Positions 57,741 to 64,000 of a stretch of 64,000 bases of DNA are shown here, piece by piece (within the stretch, counting starts at the first letter, position 1; each line of letters opens with the position of its first letter). The notes beneath the pieces were generated by a model. The model saw only the letters and a list, made by a program, of their open reading frames with translations, did not search any database and was not told the DNA's origin. This DNA is from Typhlomys cinereus (taxonomy: Eukaryota; Chordata; Mammalia; Rodentia; Platacanthomyidae), in contig JALPQD010000089.1 in the NCBI GenBank assembly GCA_023101885.1, forward strand, positions 5,317,087-5,381,086. The letters run 5' to 3'. The position numbers and the translations under genes were made by a program.

Positions 57741-58062
57741 AGCCTTTGTGTGTTTTGCATCGGTGTTGGCTCCTTGTTGATCTTTGGGACCCCAAAATCC
57801 GGCCACAACAAAAACACATGAAGAACAAGGTCTTGTGATGTTGGGCTTGGGGGGGACTACAACTAGACAAGGAAAGCAAAGACTGCTGGGAGTGATAAGA
57901 AACTAGGAAACTGAAGGGAGGGAAATTCACCTCTTGAGCCTTCAGAATAGCCTCCTTGATTTCAGACTGCCAACCTCCAGAATTAGGAGAGAATGAATTT
58001 CTGGTGTTTTAAGCAGTTCGGTCTGTGATATTTCATTATAAAAATCCTGGAAAAGTAACATA

Positions 58063-58244
58063 CCTAGATAGAAGAAAAGCATAACCCCTTCTCTCTAATT
58101 AAAACAGGCTCTTCAGGACACAGGTCGAAGAGAGGAATTGCATGTGTGAAGAACAGAGGAGCGGGTAGTTGCTAAAAAAGATTGGCCAGGAGAGAAATCA
58201 CATCAAACTAATGCATACTCTCTGTCTGTTGGTTTGCATGTGTT
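58063..58244. other. Unannotated spacer
   Basis: No recognised element. Confidence 0.35.
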
Positions 58245-58425
58245 TTCTTTTTTAATTCTCACCACAGATTTATGAAATAAAAATTTGACACTGCTTCCTA
58301 AATTGAGGCTTACAGAGCCTACGAATCTGGTTCAAAGTCACAAACAAATAAATGAGAAAACTAAGAATCAAATTCTTACTTTGTTTCCTGGCGGTGTTCT
58401 TTTCCCTTAAGCCAGAAATTAAATA
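58245..58425 (+). mobile_element. MIR-like ancient SINE
   Basis: 'ttttttaattctcaccacagatttatgaaataaaaatttgacactgcttcctaaattgaggcttacagagcc' and 'ggttcaaagtcacaaac' follow the MIR layout ('aatcctcacaacaaccctatgagg...gaggaaactgaggc...aaggtcacacagc'). Confidence 0.6.
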
Positions 58426-59670
58426 CTAAGAAAATACGGTAAATATTTCATCCCTGGAGAGTTTGACACTACCCAGGACATGGTAATACGGAACTCTCAA
58501 GAGAGACAGACTTCTCTGGTAGAGATCAAATTGGATATCCTAATAAGTCTTTTCCAAGTCTAATTACACTCTTACTCTGAGCAAGGCACTGGCTAAATGC
58601 AAGTTCATTATCATTTTTCTTCTATGTTAGCTGGAAAACAAGATTGATTGACATTTTGGAGGTATTCAACATTTATATGCAGGAAATTTAATAGACTTTC
58701 AACAGATTAAAAAAAAAGTTTTCCTAAAGATATCTGCTACTGCTTTTTTACACTGAGATCCTGAGCACAAAAGCAGATGCTTTAAAAAATTGTATCTCAT
58801 CTGAAGCTTCTTGGATGCTGGTGATCTTGGCATGCTCAGAATCATGGAGGAAAGAGACAGTCTTCCTGACCTGGAAGATGAATAAGTTTCCGTGGGTTCT
58901 TGGTCACTTCCTCTGTGTTCACAGATAACATCTCACTCCTCTCTTTGACCCCCTAATTTGCTGATTCCTTCCTCTGCTCATTTTGGATGAGGGGAATATT
59001 ATAGATTATGATTACGGTTTCGACATAGCCATGGCTTCATGTATTTTGTTTTGACCCAGCAGGAAATGCTCATGGCGAAAGAATCTCACAGAAAATGACT
59101 TTGCTCAATCCCACATGATGGGGGACAGGATTGAATTTGCAACTTCAGAGTGTTATTTCAGATAATCAAACACATTTCCTCAGTTTTAACAAGGCTATAT
59201 TTTTCTGTTTGCATTGGCTGTTTCTATGCAAAACAACATAAAGAGAAATTTGGTAAAACTATGAAGTCTTAAAATTGTGCTTTTTATCTCCTTGTGTTAT
59301 TTCTCAAATGCATTCTAAATATGTATAGTGGTGGGGATGGATACACAGATGTATATTCTCCCTAGCTCATTCTAGTCAGTGCTGCTTGTAAACATAAATA
59401 AATCTGTTTAATCAATATAATTGTTTCCTGAATTGAGCATAATTTTTCTTCTTGGGAATTTTTAAAGCTCAAAAGAAACAATGAGAAAGGGCATGGAATC
59501 TTGACAGAAATTAGTGGTGGATAAAACTTGGGTGATTCCAAAACACAACTCACTGTGACTCTCCTAAAAATACAAGTGATACATTTATAATTAATCTACA
59601 TATAGTGTATTTATATATGTAACTGATGAAGTGCACCTCTTAATGATGATTCATTATCTGTGGCAAGATC

Positions 59671-59671
<1 letters not shown>
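58426..59671. other. Unannotated non-coding DNA
   Basis: No recognised gene or repeat. Confidence 0.45.

Positions 59672-59715
<44 letters not shown>
59672..59715. repeat. (AT)n array
   Basis: About 44 bp of pure AT dinucleotides, followed by ACACATATAC. Confidence 0.95.
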
Positions 59716-59724
<9 letters not shown>

Positions 59725-62700
59725 CTGTATATATTTGAATAAGTAATTCTCATGTACTTCTAGCTTAGAGTCATCAGCCCATCGATTTTTATACCAAACT
59801 GGCCCTTAAAGAACTTCAAAAGCTGATATTAACTCATCTCCCAGGAGGAATATTTTATCACAGTCTTTCCACCATCTTGTTCCCCCCATTTTTACTTTCC
59901 AGTTACATATACGTGCTGTTTTGTCTTTTATTCTTTACAGTATCACCAAACTGTCTCTTCTTTTCAAGACAGAACCAAGAATGGTCTCCTGTGAAGTTGT
60001 TTCTAACTCTTTGACCTAGCATTTGCTGTGTCCTTTTCTGTGCTTCCACGAAAATTCCTTTAAATATAGTTTGCAAACTGTCTTTGTTCCTATTAGGAAA
60101 TCAGTGCAACAGTTATTTTTATTTATCACTATATAAAAATACTTAATAATTATTCTATTAGTATGATTAATTGAATGAATAGAACCTCAGAAGAGGTGAG
60201 TAATTAGCAATACCAAAAAAAGAAATTTAGTGATGTATTAGTGCCATTCTTGGGAAATAACTGGGCATTGGAAAGTCCATTCAGACACATGAGAACTACT
60301 TAGAAACTAAATATTTTTCTAGAATATGGGTTAAATATGACTTAATCAAAACTGTGTCTAAATTTTAAATTGTTCTCTCCCACTGAAGCTTTGACTACAT
60401 GACCTATTCTATATGGTATGGCTTCAGATCCTAAGATTTCTAGGTGAATGGATTACTGGGGGAACTTTTCAGGCTGAATTATGTAAAGTATGTTTTCTCT
60501 ATTTATAAGTTGATTAAAGATATTGTTGAATAATTTTCTCAGCTACATTTAAGATATATATTTCCTTTCTTATAGCATCTTCTGATACAGGGATGGATAC
60601 ATAATTGGCTATAGCTCTTTGATGAGAATCTCAGGTCCAAAAACATCTGTATCAAAAATAAATAGAGTTGACTTCAAGTGATCATTAAGTTCTATTTTTT
60701 CAGCATATCACACTGAGGTTAGAAAAAGACTTATGAAATGGACTAATTAATACTAATGAATAGATAGACCCAATCTTCTATAGGACCATCCCTAGAGTCC
60801 ATTCAGACTTTTTTTCATCATATATATTTCAGCTCTTCACTAGTGTAGACATGACAGGGAGAGACAGAGTTCTAGGTATACATATAAACAAATCACCAGA
60901 TCTTTATATGAAACTAAGCTCTTTGGTGAAATACTGATCTATTTTTATTTCAGACATTTTTGTCTGATTCTCTTATAATCAGTGTGTATGTCCATTATTA
61001 CAAAATAAATGCATCAATATCTTAGAATTCTTTTTCTTTCTATGTAGTTTAGAATATCATGCAATTTTGCAAAGCTGTGCAAATAAACTTCATCTTATAA
61101 GCTAGCTATGATCAAACTCTCTGTTAAAAATTGAGACTCATGGAAATCCATGATTGATAAGTGATGTCTGTTCTGTGCATAAGATAGATATTTGACATCT
61201 TTTTCACAAACTTTTCATATAAATAAATTACCTTGTAGTGTAAACTCTTGTCATTGGACATCATCAAATTCCATTTTGAAATCAAAGTTCCAGGCTTACA
61301 AAATCACAATTACTCTTTATTCTGGTTGTTCTTAAACTCCAGTGGTTCCCTGAAAAATAATATGAGAGTCAATCATATAAAATATCTCCTTTGATATGGG
61401 CATAAATAAAACATGTAATTATATGAGATCTTAAAAATCAAGTAGTGAATATTAAAGTTTCACATGTCCAAAGGTATTTTTGAAGATAATGGAAGCTTGA
61501 AGTAGTTCCAAGAGAAACAAAAAGAGGTGAAGAGAATTTTTTTTGTAATAGAAATATATGTGAGAGGTTTGCGGTTTCCAGCTTGACATTGTCCATGACA
61601 AGGTATTATATAAGCAAGGACTCTTGATGTGGTGCGGTGACCAATTCTGTGAGTATGAGTTATTATTATGCTACATACAAATAATTTTAAAAACCATTAG
61701 TGTTAATCACTAGTAATCCTATGTTCGAGCAAAACAGTATGAAGCATGATTAGAATTAATGTTGACAATAAATTGTTTGTTAGTGAAATAAAAATGCCAA
61801 CAATAAATGTACATTGGTCAGATTATTTAACATGGTCTCAAAGTGCTTATGGTTTTCCTAATTTATATATTCACAATATGCATAAAAATAATAAATATCA
61901 ATATTTTCATAGAAAGTATTTAGGAATGTGTTATTTCTCTTTATTTTGCTAGTATCCAAAAAATGCTTGGATTTCACCAGTTTGTAATTTGTTAAAAGAA
62001 AAGACAGGTTCTAAGGTGTTTGAAGGTCTCTCAGCAAACCCATGAGGTGAATCGTGACCTAGATTCTGTGTGGCAGTTAGTTACAGCTGTCACTTTGACT
62101 CTGGTGATATGGGCCCCAAGGCAGACCTATGAGGAATTATTTAGTTAAGGACAGCCTCTAGCAAGCCTGGAAGAGATCATCTAATTGTAGGCTTGATGTG
62201 GGAAAAATTAGCACATAGTGGGTGAGAGCATTCCCTAGACTTGTGGATGAGATGCAGGGAGATATAGAGGGCAGCTGTATATAGATAAACAGAGCAGCCC
62301 TGATGGGAAAGGGTTTCCAGGAGAATGTATTATCCATACTATTGTGTAATGAATACAAAATATTAAAGTCAAATCCTGCACTTCCATTGGCTTCAACGAA
62401 TTGTACACTAACTGGAGATATTTAAGAAAAGCTTTACCTCTTCAATTCGCTATTTCAATTATTGAAAGCAAACAGCAAAATTCAATTATATCTTGAAGAT
62501 TTGTCATGCTAAAATTATTTACGTTGTGATTTCTAGGGTATTATGGTCAGAAAATCTGCATAAGAATGGTGGAATAAAAGTTAGGAAACAACGTGAAAGA
62601 GACAGTGTGAACTTCAGCCCTGCAGGAAGTCTTTGTCATATACTCGTGGCTATGATAAATACATGCCCAAGACAATTTGGAATTAAGGAGTTTAGTCATA

Positions 62701-62934
62701 CAATTGCAAGTTTACATCTGCTCATGATGACAGAAGATTTATTAATAGAAGCGAACAGAACTACCACACTATCAAATAGATAACTGGGGAAGTTCTATTG
62801 CCCCTTTGTGATTCATGAAAAAATAACCTCCAGTCTGTTTCCTTGTGATAAAAAGATGCTACCATGCTACCTACTAGACTAACTGCCTGATAGTGAGAAT
62901 CATATCAGGTAATACATATGTAAAGACTTAGTGT
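59716..62934. other. Long AT-rich unannotated segment
   Basis: More than 3 kb without a recognised gene or repeat, the longest clean stretch in the window. Several short open frames exist, the longest about 96 codons at 62493-62783, but none carries an identifiable domain. Confidence 0.5.
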
Positions 62935-63325
62935 CTGGCTGGGGGAGATGGCTCCGCAATTGGAACTGCTTGTCACACAAGCCAGAAGACTAAAGTTGAG
63001 CACTCTAGAATCCATGCAAATGCCAGCTGGGCATGGAGTAGACCCTGATGGGCATAGAATACACCCTGTATCTGCAGCCGCTGCAGGTATAGATAGAATT
63101 TTCCCAGAGCTAGAAGGCAAGCAAAATTAACCACAGCCACAATCTTTTGATTCAGAAACCCTGCTTAAGAATAAGAAGGAAAAGCGATTAAGGAAGATCC
63201 CCAAACTAAGCCTTGGGTACATTCAAGTGTTCACTCATATATGTGCATGCTCCCACGAGCATTCAACTACACATGTTCAAACATGTGCACAGACAAAGCG
63301 AATGAAAATAAAAGAACTTAGTAGC
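62935..63325 (+). mobile_element. B4-like SINE, full length
   Basis: Head 'ggctgggggagatggctccgcaattggaactgcttgtcacacaagcc', then 'agcactctagaatccatgcaaatgccagctgggcatgg' and 'gccgctgcaggtatagatagaattttcccagagctagaaggcaagc' (B1-like half). The end 'ttcactcatatatgtgcatgctcccacgagc...gtgcacagac...gaaaataaaag' is a CA-rich tail with an A-rich terminus. Confidence 0.7.
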
Positions 63326-63469
63326 TTGAATAAAGCTAAAAATCACTCATAATAATGATATTTAATGAGAGCTCTCTTTTGGAAAATGTTTCAGAGGTAA
63401 ATGGAATCGTTAGTTTCTTACTTTTGGTTTTCTTTAACTCCCTTTTTTACATTTTATATATTTTTAAAA
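63326..63469. other. Unannotated spacer
   Basis: No recognised element; AT-rich. Confidence 0.35.
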
Positions 63470-63700
63470 ATTTTTTAGAGGACTGAGGCAGATTTTATTA
63501 GAGGAGTGAAAGAATGGAACTCACAGACATGAATCCATAAGGCACAAGAGAACCCTGGAGGACTCATCGACTCCAGGCCTGGAATCCATGGGGTGCAAAG
63601 GAGATGAAAGGAACTCACAGACATTCAGTCCATGAGGGGCGAGGGAGTCAAGGAGGACTTATGGCCCTCACAGATGTGAAGTACTATGATGGCAAAGGGA
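63470..63700 (-). mobile_element. Unrecognised dispersed repeat with sub-repeats, AATAAA and poly(A), copy 2
   Basis: Reverse complement of the same family as 11005-11187. On the minus strand about four degenerate units ('cctcatggactgaatgtctgtgagttcc', 'ccatggattccaggcctggagtcgatgag', 'ttatggattcatgtctgtgagttcc' and a more diverged first unit) lead to CTAATAAAATCTGCCTCAGTCC and then an A-rich tail (plus-strand T run near 63466-63475). Confidence 0.5.
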
Positions 63701-64000
63701 ACTTACATTTTATATTTTAGATGAAGTTAAGAGGGAGATGTTCTTCTGTGTGACCATCTTTAATCATGGCAATAAAGAATGTGAAGTACAAACTACATAG
63801 AGAACAGAAATTGGGAGTGGACATAGGTCCAGAGAGGAATATTTTAGCATTAGGAAGGAAATGAATCTCTGAAACTTCAATAAATAAATAGATGTTTAAT
63901 TAAGCAAATAAAAGAGAAAAAAATAAGTGTCCACTTCTGCTGCTACCACTTAGAAATAAAAGAGACATTTCTCCATCAATTCCTGTGGCAGAGTACCTCC
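63701..64000. other. Unannotated non-coding DNA at the window end
   Basis: No recognised element. Confidence 0.35.

Larger units (their letters stand above)
57212..57810 (+). mobile_element. ERV1 (gammaretrovirus-type) solo LTR
   Basis: The 3' end is secure: 'gggaccccaaaatccggccacaaca' ends at 57810 with a CA terminus. Upstream are CCAATC at 57461, TATAAAAC at 57652 and GCAATAAAAGCC (AATAAA 57735-57740) in LTR order. The 5' end is uncertain. TGAGGAGACC at 57212 is one candidate, flanked by AAAAG versus AAAAC, but a later start is possible. No gag, pol or env sequence follows, so it is a solo LTR. It is less decayed than the host MLT1-like LTR. Confidence 0.7.
56854..58062 (+). mobile_element. 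MLT1-like MaLR LTR split by younger insertions
   Basis: The 5' part 'gtgaaatgaatggtgtccctgcaaaattcatatccatccagatcctcatggtgagtcc...tttgcaaatgtaactgactcaagcaaggtcatt' (56859-56970) and the 3' part 'aagaacaaggtcttgtgatgttggg...ctgctgggagtgataagaaactagg...gagccttcagaatagcctccttgatttcagactgccaacctccagaattaggagagaatgaatttctggtgttttaagc' (57819-58020) are the two halves of one MLT1-type LTR. Such LTRs are normally about 400-500 bp; here the ends are 1.2 kb apart. Confidence 0.75.

Noticed and set aside
1..64000. CRISPR arrays, prophage, operons or other prokaryotic systems
   Set aside because: Rodent SINEs, LTRs and L1 pieces occur through most of the window, and there are no spaced repeats of CRISPR type or dense gene arrays.

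Overview
This is a stretch of non-coding mammalian nuclear DNA, almost certainly from a rodent. The evidence is the repeats: many tRNA-derived SINEs with a B2/ID-type head (GGGGCTGGAGAGATGGCTCA), B1, ID and B4-like SINEs, ERVL-MaLR LTRs of the MT/ORR1 type, and antisense LINE-1 3'-UTR pieces of the kind found in mouse-related rodents. The youngest SINE has a body and a (CA)n tail that do not look like mouse or rat B2, so I infer a mouse-related rodent other than Mus or Rattus. The species cannot be fixed from sequence alone. The DNA is AT-rich with long unique segments and looks intergenic or deep-intronic.

I found no protein-coding exon, tRNA gene, rRNA gene, CRISPR array or operon that I can support. 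The longest open frames are translations of microsatellites or of SINE and LTR copies, and I rejected them. The annotation is therefore a map of repeats, structural motifs and unannotated DNA.

Layout. 0-11 kb: unique DNA with old SINEs, a 56-bp perfectly alternating pyrimidine-purine tract, and a young full-length SINE with 13-bp target-site duplications at 9.9-10.3 kb. 11-17 kb: several antisense L1 3'-UTR-like fragments and an exact 32-bp tandem duplication. 17-33 kb: mostly unique DNA with a ~110-bp duplicated segment inside a B1, MIRs, an MLT1-like LTR, large (TA)n and (GAAA)n arrays, a perfect 30-bp inverted repeat and a candidate solo LTR at 30.9-31.4 kb. 33-42 kb: an L1 fragment split by a MaLR LTR, a second young SINE with 14-bp target-site duplications, two more MaLR LTRs and an L1 fragment. 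42-53 kb: old SINEs, a B1+ID composite, a nearly identical 129-bp direct repeat pair (47.9 and 48.9 kb) and a MaLR LTR with a perfect 5-bp duplication. 53-64 kb: a MaLR LTR with a perfect 5-bp duplication, an MLT1-like LTR split by a younger gammaretrovirus-type LTR, AT-rich unique DNA, a B4-like SINE and the second copy of an unrecognised polyadenylated repeat with internal sub-repeats.

Nothing here is a new multi-gene system. The items most worth checking are the 129-bp near-identical direct repeats, the 30-bp perfect inverted repeat, the two-copy AATAAA/poly(A) repeat with tandem sub-units, the link between (CA)n microsatellites and SINE 3' ends, and the nested LTR insertion at 56.8-58.1 kb. 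All family names come from remembered consensus features, not from a database search.
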